Shown here piece by piece: positions 26,483 through 35,513 of a stretch of 64,000 nt of DNA; the first letter of the stretch is position 1, and each line of letters starts with the position of its first letter. The position numbers and the translations under genes were made by a program. Under the pieces are notes generated by a model. That model made no database searches, was not told where the DNA came from, and worked only from the letters and a program-made list of their open reading frames with translations. The DNA is from Pseudoxanthomonas sp. JBR18 (GTDB taxonomy: Bacteria > Pseudomonadota > Gammaproteobacteria > Xanthomonadales > Xanthomonadaceae). The DNA lies in NCBI RefSeq assembly GCF_028198165.1, contig NZ_CP116339.1, positions 2,363,001 to 2,427,000 of the forward strand. Reading direction: 5' to 3'.

Positions 26483-26887
26483 ATGTTCAGGACTGTGTCG
26501 ACCGCGTCGCTGTTGATTGCCCTGTCGACGCTGGCAGCGCCTGGCTGGGCGCAATCGGGTCAGGCACGCTTCCGCCAACTGGATACCAATCACGACGGTC
26601 TCGTGGATCAGGCCGAATACGACGCCGGAGCGCGGCAGTCGTTCGCTGCCCTCGATCGCGATCACGATGGTTACGTCAGCCTCGACGAACTGCGCGCCTC
26701 GATTGATCCCAACGCCGGCGGCATCGGTGCCGATGGCATGGCCCGGGCGCAGCTGATGAGCATGGACCAGAACTACGACAACCTGATCAGCGAGGCCGAG
26801 TTCGTCGACTTCGCCGATCAATCCATGTCCAAGTACGACCGCAATGGCGACGGGCGTCTCACCAGCGACGACTTCGCGCCGTTCTAG
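26483..26887 (+). CDS. Exported EF-hand protein (four hands)
   Basis: 134 residues with a signal peptide (about 1-23, ending GWAQ). EF-hand loops: DTNHDGLVDQAE, DRDHDGYVSLDE, DQNYDNLISEAE and DRNGDGRLTSDD. The third has an Asn in place of Gly at the loop turn and may bind Ca2+ weakly. The start was placed at MFRTVS, which gives a normal signal peptide; the frame extends upstream without signal features. It lies 90 bases after a similar gene, consistent with tandem duplication and divergence. Confidence 0.85.
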   Translation: MFRTVSTASLLIALSTLAAPGWAQSGQARFRQLDTNHDGLVDQAEYDAGARQSFAALDRDHDGYVSLDELRASIDPNAGGIGADGMARAQLMSMDQNYDNLISEAEFVDFADQSMSKYDRNGDGRLTSDDFAPF

Positions 26888-26907
26888 CGCAGTGGGCGCG
26901 GCCGGGA

Positions 26908-27381
26908 CTAGGCCGCCTCGGCCAGTCCGGCTTCCGCACCGCCTCGCCCCAAGGGGTTGGGCAGCGGCGCGCCGGCCTCGGTGAAGGCCAGGGAGACCGA
27001 ATTCAGGCAGTGGCGCTCATAGGTCGGGGGCGGGCCGTCGGGAAACACGTGCCCGAGATGACTGTCGCAGCGGGCGCAGGTGATTTCGGTACGGATCATG
27101 CCGTAGCTGGTGTCGCGGATCGTGCGCACGTGCGCCGGGTCGATCGGCTTGAAGAAGCTGGGCCAGCCGGTCCCGGAATCGAATTTGGCGCTGGAAGCGA
27201 ACAGCGGCAACCCGCACAGGCGGCAGGTGTAGACCCCCTCCAGCTTGTTGTCCAGGAACGCGCCACAGAAGGGCGCCTCGGTCCCGTGCTGCAGCAGCAC
27301 GTGGCGCTCCTCCTCGCTCAGTCCGGCGATCAACGCGGCGCGTTGCGTCGTGTCGGGAGGCGTGAGATCGAACGACTGCAT
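26908..27381 (-). CDS. msrB: Peptide-methionine (R)-S-oxide reductase
   Basis: 157 residues, cytoplasmic. The zinc site is C53-x2-C56 (CRLC) and C102-x2-C105 (CARC). The catalytic cysteine is C125 in RHCLNSVSL. The family hallmark KFDSGTGWPSFF lies at about 66-77, and DSHLGHVFPDGP follows the second zinc pair. The enzyme reduces the R form of methionine sulfoxide in oxidised proteins, using thioredoxin. The last 20 residues (PLPNPLGRGGAEAGLAEAA) extend beyond the usual end. It stands alone as an oxidative-stress repair gene. Confidence 0.96.
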   Translation of the reverse strand: MQSFDLTPPDTTQRAALIAGLSEEERHVLLQHGTEAPFCGAFLDNKLEGVYTCRLCGLPLFASSAKFDSGTGWPSFFKPIDPAHVRTIRDTSYGMIRTEITCARCDSHLGHVFPDGPPPTYERHCLNSVSLAFTEAGAPLPNPLGRGGAEAGLAEAA

Positions 27382-27464
27382 GGCGATGTCCTGTCTGGCT
27401 CCGGGGCTGGCAACACAATGGAGGCGAACGCGGCCGCCTTCAACCGGCGCGGCCGGGCCGGACG

Positions 27465-28034
27465 CTATGGCGTGCTGGTCAGGGTGCGGGGGTTCCCCAA
27501 CTCGCGATTGGTCCAGCGCTCGATCATGCGCTTTTCGTACCGCAGCGGGTCGCTGTCCAGGGGACGGGCGCCCATCAGGTAGGACATGTCCAGGAGCTTG
27601 GCCTGACCCTGGTCGACCACATGGCCATCAGCATCGCGCAGGGTGTAATCGAAGGTCATGCGCGGCGGGTAGATGTCCTTCATCACGCGAATGTGGTCGG
27701 CCGACGGGCCGTGCCAGGGCTCGTATTCGCCGGCACGGTCGATGTCGGTGATGCGCACGTCCAGGGTCTGGCCGGGCTGCAGGTCCTTGGCGGCTTCCTT
27801 GCGCAGGTAGGTGGCCAGGTCGTGCACCCAGTTGCCGCGCTCGGCCTCCCAGCGGTTGGTGCTGTAGCGGATGTCGCCGAACTGGGATGGATCGGTCCAG
27901 GAAACCGACACCGGGCCTTCCTGGGGCAATGCCCGCGGCTGGTCCGGGTCGGTAACGTTGCGCACGGCCGCCGAGGCGTCCAGGCTGGCAAGCGCCACCA
28001 GGGCGGTCGCGGTGAACAGGGCAAGACGTTTCAT
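27465..28034 (-). CDS. DUF3016 family periplasmic protein
   Basis: 189 residues. A signal peptide (MKRLALFTATALVALASLDASAA) precedes the DUF3016 domain: VSVSWTDPSQFGDIRYS, LATYLRKEAAKDLQPGQTLDVRITDIDRAGEYEPW, PPRMTFDYTLRDADGHVVDQGQAKL. The function is unknown; the fold probably contains beta strands and sits in the periplasm. The start at MKRLAL was chosen because it gives the signal peptide; a longer frame exists upstream. It is divergent from the DUF3224 gene. Confidence 0.87.
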   Translation of the reverse strand: MKRLALFTATALVALASLDASAAVRNVTDPDQPRALPQEGPVSVSWTDPSQFGDIRYSTNRWEAERGNWVHDLATYLRKEAAKDLQPGQTLDVRITDIDRAGEYEPWHGPSADHIRVMKDIYPPRMTFDYTLRDADGHVVDQGQAKLLDMSYLMGARPLDSDPLRYEKRMIERWTNRELGNPRTLTSTP

Positions 28035-28188
28035 GGCGGTTCCTCCGTCATTGAGGAGGTCTTGGATGCTACGCCTGCCCCCGTGAATGTTCACGGCCTG
28101 GGCGACCGCCGTTTCGCCTGCGTTTCTCCAGCCTTGGCGGACGTGCGCATTCGGCTAGGATGACGGTCCCGACCCGTGGAGTGTCAGC

Positions 28189-28689
28189 ATGTCCGATTGG
28201 CGCACGACCGCCCGATGTGCCTGCCTGCCGCTGGTCCTGGCACTGGCCATCCCGGCCGCGCTCGCACAGGAGGCATCGCGCATGCGTCACGCCACAGGAA
28301 CCTTCGAAGTCAGTATTCAGCCCGAGGGCGCGATCGGACCGGCCGGCCATGACGGCAACGAACTGAGCCGCATGTCGCTGGACAAGACCTTCAGCGGCGA
28401 TCTGGTGGGCAAAGGCGTGGGCGAAATGCTTGCTGCGCGGGCCAAGGTCCCGACCTCGGCGTCGTATGTGGCGATCGAGCGCGTCAGCGGCACCCTGGAG
28501 GGCAAGGAAGGGACCTTCGTCCTGGTCCATCGCGGCGTGATGCATGGCGACAGCCGTGCCCTGGAAGTCCAGGTCTCGCCAGGTTCGGGGACCGGTGCCC
28601 TGGCCGGCATCGCCGGCACGCTGGACATCAGGATCGAAGACGGCAAGCACTTCTACGACCTGGCCTACACGCTGCCCGACGCGGACTGA
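28189..28689 (+). CDS. DUF3224 family protein, exported
   Basis: 166 residues with a signal peptide (about 1-27, ending AALAQ). The DUF3224 domain follows: RHATGTFEVSIQPEG, SRMSLDKTFSGDLVGKGVGEMLAA, and EGKEGTFVLVHRGVMHG, with SGTGALAGIAGTLDIRIEDGKHFYDLAYTLP at the end. The family has a beta-barrel (AttH/allene-oxide-cyclase-like) shape and no established reaction. A hairpin follows directly after the stop. Confidence 0.87.
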   Translation: MSDWRTTARCACLPLVLALAIPAALAQEASRMRHATGTFEVSIQPEGAIGPAGHDGNELSRMSLDKTFSGDLVGKGVGEMLAARAKVPTSASYVAIERVSGTLEGKEGTFVLVHRGVMHGDSRALEVQVSPGSGTGALAGIAGTLDIRIEDGKHFYDLAYTLPDAD

Positions 28690-28693
28690 AGGC

Positions 28694-28714
28694 GCAGCCG
28701 GCTTGGCCGGCTGC
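28694..28714 (+). terminator. Hairpin after the DUF3224 gene
   Basis: A perfect 8-bp stem, GCAGCCGG (28694-28701) and CCGGCTGC (28707-28714), with a CTTGG loop, starts four bases after the DUF3224 stop. No T-run follows. It may separate this gene from the ku-ligD operon. Confidence 0.5.
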
Positions 28715-28795
28715 CGTCACGACCCATCCACGGGCGCCGTTCGCACACTTGGGGCCTTGCGGCGCCTGCCGCGCTTCGCGTGCGAAAGACCTGCC

Positions 28796-29743
28796 ATGGC
28801 CCGACCGATCTGGAGCGGCACCCTGACCTTCGGCCTACTCAACGTGCCGGTGTCGCTGATGTCCGGCGAGCGCAAGGTCGACCTGCACTTCCGCATGCTC
28901 GATGCGCGCGACAAGTCGCCGATCCGCTTCGAGCGCGTCAACGCCGAGACCGGCGAGGAAGTGCCGTGGAAGGACATCGTCAAGGCCTTCGAGTACGACA
29001 AGGGCAACTACGTCGTGGTCGAGCAGGAGGACATCAAATCCGCCGCGCCCGAAGGCCATGAGTCGGTCGAGGTGGAGACCTTCGTCGATGCATCCGAGAT
29101 CGACGTGCGCTATTACGAGAAGCCCTACATCCTGGTGCCCGGCAAGAAAGCCGAGAAGGGCTACGTGCTGCTGCGCGAGACCTTGCGCGACACCGGACAG
29201 GTCGGCATCGCGCGGGTGGTCATCCGCACCCGCCAATACCTGTGCGCGGTGATGCCGCAAGGTGACGCGCTGGTGCTGATGCTGCTGCGCTACCCGCAGG
29301 AGCTGGTCGATCCCGACGACTACAAGCTGCCAAGCGGCAGCACCGGCGACTATCGCGTCTCGGCCAGGGAGAAGGACATGGCGCGCAAGCTGATCCAGTC
29401 CATGCGCGCGGACTGGAACCCCGACGAGTACCATGATGAGTTCCGCGAGCGGCTGCAGGCCCTCATCACCGAGCGCATCCAGGCCAAGGGCGCCACGGCA
29501 CGGGTCGACGAGCCGGCGCACGAGCGCGAGGGCGATGCGACCAACGTGGTGGACTTCATGGCCCTGCTGCAGAAGTCGCTGGGTGAGAACAAGCGCACGC
29601 CGGCCAAGAAGGCGGCGGCCAAGAAGGTGGCAAGCGGGAAAGTCGCCAAGAAAGCCACCAAGAAGGCGGCCGCGAAGAAGGCCGCCAAGAAGACCGCGGC
29701 AAAGAAGACCGCCAGGAAGGCGCCGCAGCGCAAGGCCGGCTGA
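28796..29743 (+). CDS. ku: Ku protein, non-homologous end joining
   Basis: 315 residues. The Ku core starts MARPIWSGTLTFGLLNVPVSL, the standard bacterial start, and runs to about residue 260 with RYYEKPYILVPGKKAEKGYVLLRETL and GIARVVIRTRQYL. The homodimer rings DNA ends and recruits LigD. The last 50 residues are a lysine/alanine tail with several KKAAAKK-type repeats, a DNA-binding extension seen in many bacterial Ku proteins. The ligD gene starts 10 bases after its stop, so the two are co-expressed. Confidence 0.97.
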   Translation: MARPIWSGTLTFGLLNVPVSLMSGERKVDLHFRMLDARDKSPIRFERVNAETGEEVPWKDIVKAFEYDKGNYVVVEQEDIKSAAPEGHESVEVETFVDASEIDVRYYEKPYILVPGKKAEKGYVLLRETLRDTGQVGIARVVIRTRQYLCAVMPQGDALVLMLLRYPQELVDPDDYKLPSGSTGDYRVSAREKDMARKLIQSMRADWNPDEYHDEFRERLQALITERIQAKGATARVDEPAHEREGDATNVVDFMALLQKSLGENKRTPAKKAAAKKVASGKVAKKATKKAAAKKAAKKTAAKKTARKAPQRKAG

Positions 29744-29753
29744 GGGCGCGGCC

Positions 29754-32210
29754 GTGTCCCTGCACGAATACGCGCGCAAGCGGCGCTTCGACCAGACACC
29801 GGAGCCAACGGGAAGCACGCGCGGCGCCCGCCATCGCCCGATCTTCGTCGTGCAGCTGCATCACGCCTCCTCGCGCCACTACGACTTCCGCCTGGAGGCC
29901 GATGGCGTGCTCAAGAGCTGGGCGGTGCCGAAGGGGCCATCGCTGCGCGCAGGGGAGAAGCGACTCGCGGTCGAGGTCGAGGATCATCCGCTGGATTACG
30001 CCAGCTTCGAGGGCGACATTCCCGCAGGCCACTACGGCGCCGGGCATGTGGACGTGTTCGACCACGGCCACTGGGCCAGCGAAGGCGATCCGCTGGCCGC
30101 GATCGCGGCGGGTAAGCTGGATTTCGTGCTGACAGGCGAGAAGCTGGGGGGTGCCTGGAAGCTGGTGCGCACGCAGATGAAGGGCCGGCAGAAGCAGTGG
30201 CTGCTGATCAAGCGCGATGATGCCTTCGCCGCCGACCAGGAGGCCGACGATCTGGTCGATCGCGCGCCGCCTGCCAAGCGGCCTTGCCCGAACCGGGCAA
30301 AGCCGCAGGGAGCGTCCCGACAAGTCGCCAAACCGCCCAAGCGATCCGGCACCAAGCGGGACGCCGCTTGGCGCAAGCGCGCGCTCGCGTTGGACGGCGC
30401 GCGCGACACGCAGTACCCGGCCGGTTTCGCGGCTCAGCTGTGCACCCTGCGCACGCACGCGCCGACCGGCGAGGACTGGCTGCACGAGATCAAGTGGGAT
30501 GGCTATCGGCTGCTGGCCGATCTGGTTGAAGGCCAGGTCAGGCTGCGTTCGCGCAACGGCCTGGACTGGAACGACACCTTTCCCGAGATCGTCGAGGCCG
30601 TGCGCGCGCTGCCGCTGCGCGATGCACGCCTGGATGGCGAGCTGGTAGTGATCGACGCGCAGGGCCGCAGCGATTTTGCCGCCCTGCAACGCAGCCTAGA
30701 GGGCACCTCCAAGACGCCGCTGCGCTACCTGGTGTTCGACCTGCCCGGCGTGGCGGGTGTGGACATCAGCCGCGCGCCGCTGGTGCAACGCAAGGCGCTG
30801 CTCAAGGCGCTGATCGGCCCCAGGCCCGGCCTGATCGCCTATAGCGAACACGTGGCCGGGCATGGCGCGGAGGTGCTCGCCGCCAGTGCCAAGGCCGGCC
30901 TGGAAGGCATCGTCAGCAAGCGCGCCGATGCGCCCTATGCGGGCCAGCGCAGCGGCACCTGGATCAAGGCCAAGCATGAACAGTCCGACGAGTTCGCCAT
31001 CGTCGGCTACACACCGCCCAAGGGCGCGCGCACCGGCTTCGGCTCGCTGCTGCTGGCGCGCGTGCAGGACGGCGTGCTGCAGTACGTCGGCCGTGTCGGC
31101 ACCGGCTTCGACGATGCCACGCTGGCTGTGCTGCTGAAGCGCCTGCAAGCCCTGCACAGCGACCAGGCCGCCGTGGCGCTGCCGGCGCATGTGCCGTTCA
31201 ACGCGCGCAGCGTGCATTGGGTCAGGCCCCGACTGTTGGCCGAAGTGGCCTATCGCGGCTGGGGCAAGGAGGGCCTGCTGCGCCAGGCCGCGTTCAAACG
31301 CCTGCGGGAGGACAAGACGATGGCCGATCTCAAGCACGACGCCGCGCCCGACAAGGCGGTGACGATCACCCACCCGGACCGGGTCGTCTATCCGGCCGAT
31401 GGCATCACCAAGGGGCAGGTGGCCGATTACTACCGGCGCGTCGCCCGATGGCTGCTGCCGGAACTGGCCGGCCGTCCGCTGTCTCTGCTGCGCTGCCCGG
31501 ACGGTGCTGGCAGCGAGTGCTTTTTCCAGAAACACCACGCCCCCTCGCTGGGGCCGGGCGTGCATGCGGTGCCGCTGAAGCAGAAGAGCGGCCAGGAGGA
31601 TTACCTCTATGTGGAAGATGTCGAGGGCGTGCTGGCGCTGGTGCAGATGAACACGCTGGAGCTGCACCCCTGGGGGGCAACGGTGGCCGCGCCGGAAAGG
31701 CCGGATCGGCTGGTGTTCGACCTGGATCCGGGGCCGGGGGTGTCGTGGACCCAGACCAAGGCCGCCGCGCGCGAGGTGCGCGACAACCTGCGCAAGGCCG
31801 GGCTGGAAAGCTTCGTGCGCCTGTCCGGCGGCAAGGGCCTGCACGTGGTCGTGCCGATCACACCTGGACCTTCGTGGGAGACGGTCAAGGCCTTCTGCGA
31901 GGCCTTCGCCAATGCGATGGCCCAGCACCGGCCCGAGCGCTACGTCGCCACGATGCGCAAGGACCAGCGCGGCAACAAGATCTTCATCGACTGGTTGCGC
32001 AATGGCCGCGGCAACACCAGCGTCTGCAGCTGGTCGTTGCGCGCGCGCGAACACGCCACCGTGGCCGTGCCGCTTCGCTGGGAAGACTTGGGCAAGGTCA
32101 GTTCCCCTGGTGCGTTCACGCTGGACAAGGCGCTACAGCGCGCCGCGCGCCTGCGGCGCGATCCGTGGGAGGGCATGGCCGGGCTGAAGCAGGCGCTACC
32201 GCATGGTTGA
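29754..32210 (+). CDS. ligD: ATP-dependent DNA ligase LigD (PE-LIG-POL)
   Basis: 818 residues. Order: 3'-phosphoesterase (about 30-160; HHASSRHYDFRLE with H36/H37, then SWAVPKGPS), ligase (about 225-520; K247 in EIKWDGYR is the adenylated lysine, with DGELVV and EGIVSKR), and primase/polymerase (about 545-818; DLDPGPGVSW near 655 and SGGKGLHVVVP). It processes and joins double-strand breaks held by Ku. The start is a GTG 10 bases after the ku stop, which puts MSLHEYARKR at the front as in homologs; the longer frame would read into ku. A low-complexity Lys/Arg/Pro linker joins the first two domains (about 170-205). Confidence 0.96.
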   Translation: MSLHEYARKRRFDQTPEPTGSTRGARHRPIFVVQLHHASSRHYDFRLEADGVLKSWAVPKGPSLRAGEKRLAVEVEDHPLDYASFEGDIPAGHYGAGHVDVFDHGHWASEGDPLAAIAAGKLDFVLTGEKLGGAWKLVRTQMKGRQKQWLLIKRDDAFAADQEADDLVDRAPPAKRPCPNRAKPQGASRQVAKPPKRSGTKRDAAWRKRALALDGARDTQYPAGFAAQLCTLRTHAPTGEDWLHEIKWDGYRLLADLVEGQVRLRSRNGLDWNDTFPEIVEAVRALPLRDARLDGELVVIDAQGRSDFAALQRSLEGTSKTPLRYLVFDLPGVAGVDISRAPLVQRKALLKALIGPRPGLIAYSEHVAGHGAEVLAASAKAGLEGIVSKRADAPYAGQRSGTWIKAKHEQSDEFAIVGYTPPKGARTGFGSLLLARVQDGVLQYVGRVGTGFDDATLAVLLKRLQALHSDQAAVALPAHVPFNARSVHWVRPRLLAEVAYRGWGKEGLLRQAAFKRLREDKTMADLKHDAAPDKAVTITHPDRVVYPADGITKGQVADYYRRVARWLLPELAGRPLSLLRCPDGAGSECFFQKHHAPSLGPGVHAVPLKQKSGQEDYLYVEDVEGVLALVQMNTLELHPWGATVAAPERPDRLVFDLDPGPGVSWTQTKAAAREVRDNLRKAGLESFVRLSGGKGLHVVVPITPGPSWETVKAFCEAFANAMAQHRPERYVATMRKDQRGNKIFIDWLRNGRGNTSVCSWSLRAREHATVAVPLRWEDLGKVSSPGAFTLDKALQRAARLRRDPWEGMAGLKQALPHG

Positions 32211-32226
32211 TGGGCTGGCGGCGCGG

Positions 32227-33168
32227 CTACTGCGCGCGGAGCCTGGCGATATCCCGCAAGGGCGGTGCGCCGAACAGGCGGCGGTACTCGCGGCTGAACT
32301 GCGAAGGGCTTTCATAGCCCACCGCATGGCCCGCACCGGCCGCATCGGACGCGCCGGCCAGCAGCAGGCGGCGGGCTTCCTGCAGGCGCAGCTGCTTCTG
32401 GTACTGCAGCGGGCTCATGGCGGTGATCGCCTTGAAGTGCTGGTGGAGCGATGACGGGCTCATGTGCGCGTACTGCGCGATGGTGTCGATGCGCAGCGGC
32501 TGCCGGTAGTGCGTCCGCAGCCAGCCGATCGCGCGGCTGATGCGCTGGCCCGGCGAGTCGGCCACGGCCATGTGGCGCAGCATGCCGCCCTGATCGCTGT
32601 GAAGCAGGCGATAGAGCAGTTCGCGCATCAGGAGCGGGGCCAGTGCGGGCAGGTCGTCCGGTGTGTCCAGCAGCCGCATCATCCGCACGGCGACCTCGAT
32701 CAGGGCCGGATCAGCCGGTCCCAGGCTCAACCCCCGCGCGGGTGCGGGAAGCGCATGCGTCATCGGCGCCAGTTCGCTTACCAGTGTGGCGATCTCCAGC
32801 GGCTCCAGCCGCAGGATGAAGCATAGATAGGGCTGTGCCGTGCTGGCGTTGGTGACCCGGCCGGTGACCGGCAGGTCCACCGAGGCGAGCAGGTGGCGTG
32901 AGGCGTCGTACTCGAAGACCTCGCTGCCCAGCAGCACCTGCTTGCCGCCCTGGGCGATCAGGCAGAGTGAGGGCTCTTGGACCGCCACCGTGGCCATCGC
33001 CGCCGGTGCGTCGGCGCGGGCCAGGGTCAGGGGTGGCCACGCCGTGGCATGCACGCCATTGCCGCTGGTGGATCGTTCAATCCGCTGGGCCAGTTCGCGC
33101 AGCGGCGCGGAACGCAGGACATCGGCCGGCGGTGCATGGTGTGAGGAGGTCGAAGGGGGCTGCGCCAT
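32227..33168 (-). CDS. AraC-family transcriptional regulator
   Basis: 313 residues. The N-terminal half is the AraC_N-type cupin region (TVAVQEPSLCLIAQGGKQVLLG, SRHLLASVDLPVTGRV, PYLCFILRLEPLEIATL). The C-terminal 100 residues hold the double helix-turn-helix: GWLRTHYRQPLRIDTIAQYAHMSPSSLHQHFKAITAMSPLQYQKQLRLQEARRLLL and VGYESPSQFSREYRRLFG. It is divergent from the SDR gene across a 164-base region, a common arrangement in which the AraC protein controls the neighbouring reductase. It converges on ligD. Confidence 0.93.
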   Translation of the reverse strand: MAQPPSTSSHHAPPADVLRSAPLRELAQRIERSTSGNGVHATAWPPLTLARADAPAAMATVAVQEPSLCLIAQGGKQVLLGSEVFEYDASRHLLASVDLPVTGRVTNASTAQPYLCFILRLEPLEIATLVSELAPMTHALPAPARGLSLGPADPALIEVAVRMMRLLDTPDDLPALAPLLMRELLYRLLHSDQGGMLRHMAVADSPGQRISRAIGWLRTHYRQPLRIDTIAQYAHMSPSSLHQHFKAITAMSPLQYQKQLRLQEARRLLLAGASDAAGAGHAVGYESPSQFSREYRRLFGAPPLRDIARLRAQ

Positions 33169-33332
33169 GGCGTCAGTCTAAGCAGCCGTCGCGATGCTCG
33201 GGCGCCAGTGGTGCAGGTTCGGAGGATCAGGCAATCGTGGCGCAGGAACCGGATACCGTCCGATCGGCGCCTCCGAGCATCGTGGCGGCTCCGGCCGGTC
33301 ATGTCGCCCGGCCCTCGCAACGGAGCATTTCC

Positions 33333-34067
33333 ATGTCCAACATTCAAGGCAAGACCGTCGTCATCACCGGCGCCAGCAGCGGCATCGGCGAGGCCACCGC
33401 GCGCGTGCTCGCCGCACAGGGCGCCAACGTGGTCCTGGGGGCGCGGCGCGCCGACCGCCTGCAGCAGTTGGTCGAATCCATCACCGAGTCCGGCGGTAGC
33501 GCCCGTTGGCGGGCCATCGATGTGACCGAGCTGGCCGATGTCGAAGCGCTCGTGGCCTTGGCCAAGGCCGAGTTCGGTGCTGTCGACGTGGTCGTCAACA
33601 ACGCTGGCGTAATGCCGCTCTCGCGCCTGGATGCGCGCAAGGTCGACGAATGGAATCGCATGATCGACGTCAACATCCGCGGCGTGCTGCACGGCATCGC
33701 CGCCGGCCTGCCGGTCATGCAGGCCCAGGGCAGCGGCCAGTTCATCAACGTCTCCTCCATCGGCGGGCATTTGGTGTATCCCACCAGCGCGGTATACAGC
33801 GCGACCAAGTTCGCGGTGCTGGCCATCTCCGATGGTCTGCGCCAGGAGCATACGGACCTGCGCGTGACCGTGATCTCGCCCGGCGTGACCAGTTCCGAGC
33901 TGGGCCATGACATCAGCGATGCCGACGCACGCCGTTACATGGACGATTTCCGCGCCCTGGCGATTCCCGCCGAGGCCATCGCCAACGCGATCGCCTACGC
34001 CATCGGCCAGCCCGACGCGGTGGACGTGAGCGAGATCATCGTGCGTCCCACCGCCAGCCCTTACTGA
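33333..34067 (+). CDS. Short-chain dehydrogenase/reductase (SDR)
   Basis: 244 residues. Cofactor motif VITGASSGIGEATARVLAAQG, VNNAGVM, and catalytic residues in INVSSIGG...YSATK (Ser, Tyr and Lys). A basic residue after the second strand (GARRADR) suggests NADP(H). It resembles the YdfG-like or oxidative-stress SDR group; the substrate is unknown. It lies divergent from the AraC regulator gene and is probably its target. A structured non-coding stretch follows. Confidence 0.93.
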   Translation: MSNIQGKTVVITGASSGIGEATARVLAAQGANVVLGARRADRLQQLVESITESGGSARWRAIDVTELADVEALVALAKAEFGAVDVVVNNAGVMPLSRLDARKVDEWNRMIDVNIRGVLHGIAAGLPVMQAQGSGQFINVSSIGGHLVYPTSAVYSATKFAVLAISDGLRQEHTDLRVTVISPGVTSSELGHDISDADARRYMDDFRALAIPAEAIANAIAYAIGQPDAVDVSEIIVRPTASPY

Positions 34068-34078
34068 GGGCTGCGTGT

Positions 34079-34201
34079 GCCATGGGCGAAGCGCTCGCGC
34101 ATCCAGTGCGGGCGTCGCTTCACCGCCCATGGCCGATCCGCCACGTCCGGCAACGAAACGACCGGCACGCACGGCCCGCTGCCCGAGGAAATACCTCGGG
34201 C
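34079..34201 (+). other. Structured intergenic region between the SDR and DsbA-like genes
   Basis: The 351-base gap holds no supported gene. A long interrupted inverted repeat is formed by GCCATGGGCG-AAGCG (34079-34093) and CGCTT-CAC-CGCCCATGGC (34116-34133), 15 pairs with a three-base bulge. A second hairpin follows, GCCCGAGG-AAATA-CCTCGGGC (34181-34201). The first could terminate the SDR transcript; neither is followed by a T-run. From 34202 to 34418 I see nothing beyond the upstream region of the next gene. Confidence 0.45.
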
Positions 34202-34418
34202 GGGTGTGCGACCCGGTATTGGCGGCCGCATCGAGTCCCGACGGTGCTCGATGCGGCGCCAGTGGCGATGTTCACTGCCGCGCGCGTTTTTCATGCCTGC
34301 CTGGCGTTGTCACGGCAGCCCGATGCATGGATGACGCGGCACGGAGCATCCCATTGGCAAGCTTGAGTCGGTGGGAGGCGCGCGCTGCAATGCGGGCTTC
34401 TTCAATCGAGACATCGCC

Positions 34419-35102
34419 ATGAGCGCAACGCCTGCCGCCAGGCCGGTCGACGGACAGCCGGTCCGCGTGGATTTTGTATCCGACGTGGTGTGCCCATGGT
34501 GCGCGATCGGCCTGCAGGCCTTGCTGGCGGCCGCGCAGCGCATCGACGGCCTGCAACTTGAGCTGCATTTCCAGCCGTTCGAACTGGATCCGGACTTGGC
34601 GCCGGGCGGCGAAGATCTGCAGCAGCGGCTGATGCGCAAGTATGGGATGAGCGCCGAGCAGTACAAGGCCAGCAACGAGGCGATCCGCGCGCGTGGCGCC
34701 GAGCTGGGGTTCACCTTCGACCCGGACAAGCGCACGCGCAGTTTCAACACCTTCGATGCGCACCGCTTGCTGCATTGGGCCGGGGAACAGGGCGATGCGG
34801 CACAGCTGCGCCTCAAGCGGGCGTTGCTGACGGCTTATTTCACCGAAGGCGAAGACGTCTCCGACCACGAGGTGCTGGCCACCGCCGCCGCGCAGGCCGG
34901 GCTTTCGATTGATGCGGCTCGCGCGGTGCTGCAAAGCGATCGTTATGCAGAAGCCGTGCGTGCCGATGAAACCCGCTGGCGCCAGGCCGGGATCAATGCG
35001 GTGCCGTCGGTCGTCTTCAACAACCAGCACCTGCTGCAGGGTGGACAACCGGTGGAGACCTTCGAGCAGGCGCTGCGCCAACTGTCGGGGCTGTCGGCCT
35101 GA
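34419..35102 (+). CDS. DsbA-family oxidoreductase, FrnE/HCCA-isomerase-like
   Basis: 227 residues. The thioredoxin-fold redox motif is C25-P-W-C28 in DFVSDVVCPWCAIG. The helical insertion follows (QQRLMRKYGMSAEQYKASNEAIRARGAELGFTF, FDAHRLLHWA), and the cis-proline loop is INAVPSVVFNNQHLLQGGQPVETFEQAL. This is the FrnE group of DsbA-like proteins. No signal peptide is present, so it acts in the cytoplasm, perhaps in disulfide handling under oxidative stress. The start MSATP was chosen 16 codons inside the longest frame. Confidence 0.92.
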   Translation: MSATPAARPVDGQPVRVDFVSDVVCPWCAIGLQALLAAAQRIDGLQLELHFQPFELDPDLAPGGEDLQQRLMRKYGMSAEQYKASNEAIRARGAELGFTFDPDKRTRSFNTFDAHRLLHWAGEQGDAAQLRLKRALLTAYFTEGEDVSDHEVLATAAAQAGLSIDAARAVLQSDRYAEAVRADETRWRQAGINAVPSVVFNNQHLLQGGQPVETFEQALRQLSGLSA

Positions 35103-35113
35103 GCCTTGCCCGA

Positions 35114-35326
35114 TCAGCCGTGGCGGGCGACCAGCACGGCTTCGCGCCCGGCCATGTCCATGATCACGGCGGTGGAGATCCCGTGCCGTTCGTGCAGGCT
35201 CGAGGCGATGACGCTGGCCGTGTGCAGGGCTTCGTCGCGATCAGTGAACCAGAATCGTCCGTGTTCCCCTTCGTACAGCTGCCATCCCTGGTCGCTTGCG
35301 GCAATGGTGAAGAGCACGCGTTGCAT
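35114..35326 (-). CDS. Small hypothetical protein, DUF2188-like
   Basis: 70 residues. The pattern GWQLYEGEHGRFWFTDRDEALHTASVIASSLHERHGISTAVIMDMAGREAVL resembles DUF2188-like small proteins, in which a short beta-hairpin precedes a helix and a final strand. The function is unknown. It converges with the DsbA-like gene. The ATG seven codons inside the longest frame gives MQRVLFTIAAS, a plausible first strand. Confidence 0.65.
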   Translation of the reverse strand: MQRVLFTIAASDQGWQLYEGEHGRFWFTDRDEALHTASVIASSLHERHGISTAVIMDMAGREAVLVARHG

Positions 35327-35513
35327 GGCGAACCTCGTCCGGTGCACGGGTGTGCACCACGGGGCATAGCGTGCGCGCCGTCACGAAGCGGGGCACTCGG
35401 CCGCCGCCTCGGACACGCGTAGGAAAAGTCTGATCCGCGGGTCGGCTTCGGCCTAGACGCCGTCTTTCGCCGGGCGAGTCGATCATGCGTGCCTGTCCCG
35501 CAGGAACGCTTCC

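Noticed and set aside
29433..29753. An upstream extension of ligD by 107 codons
   Set aside because: It runs through ku in another frame and gives Arg/Pro-rich sequence; the GTG at 29754 gives the normal LigD start.
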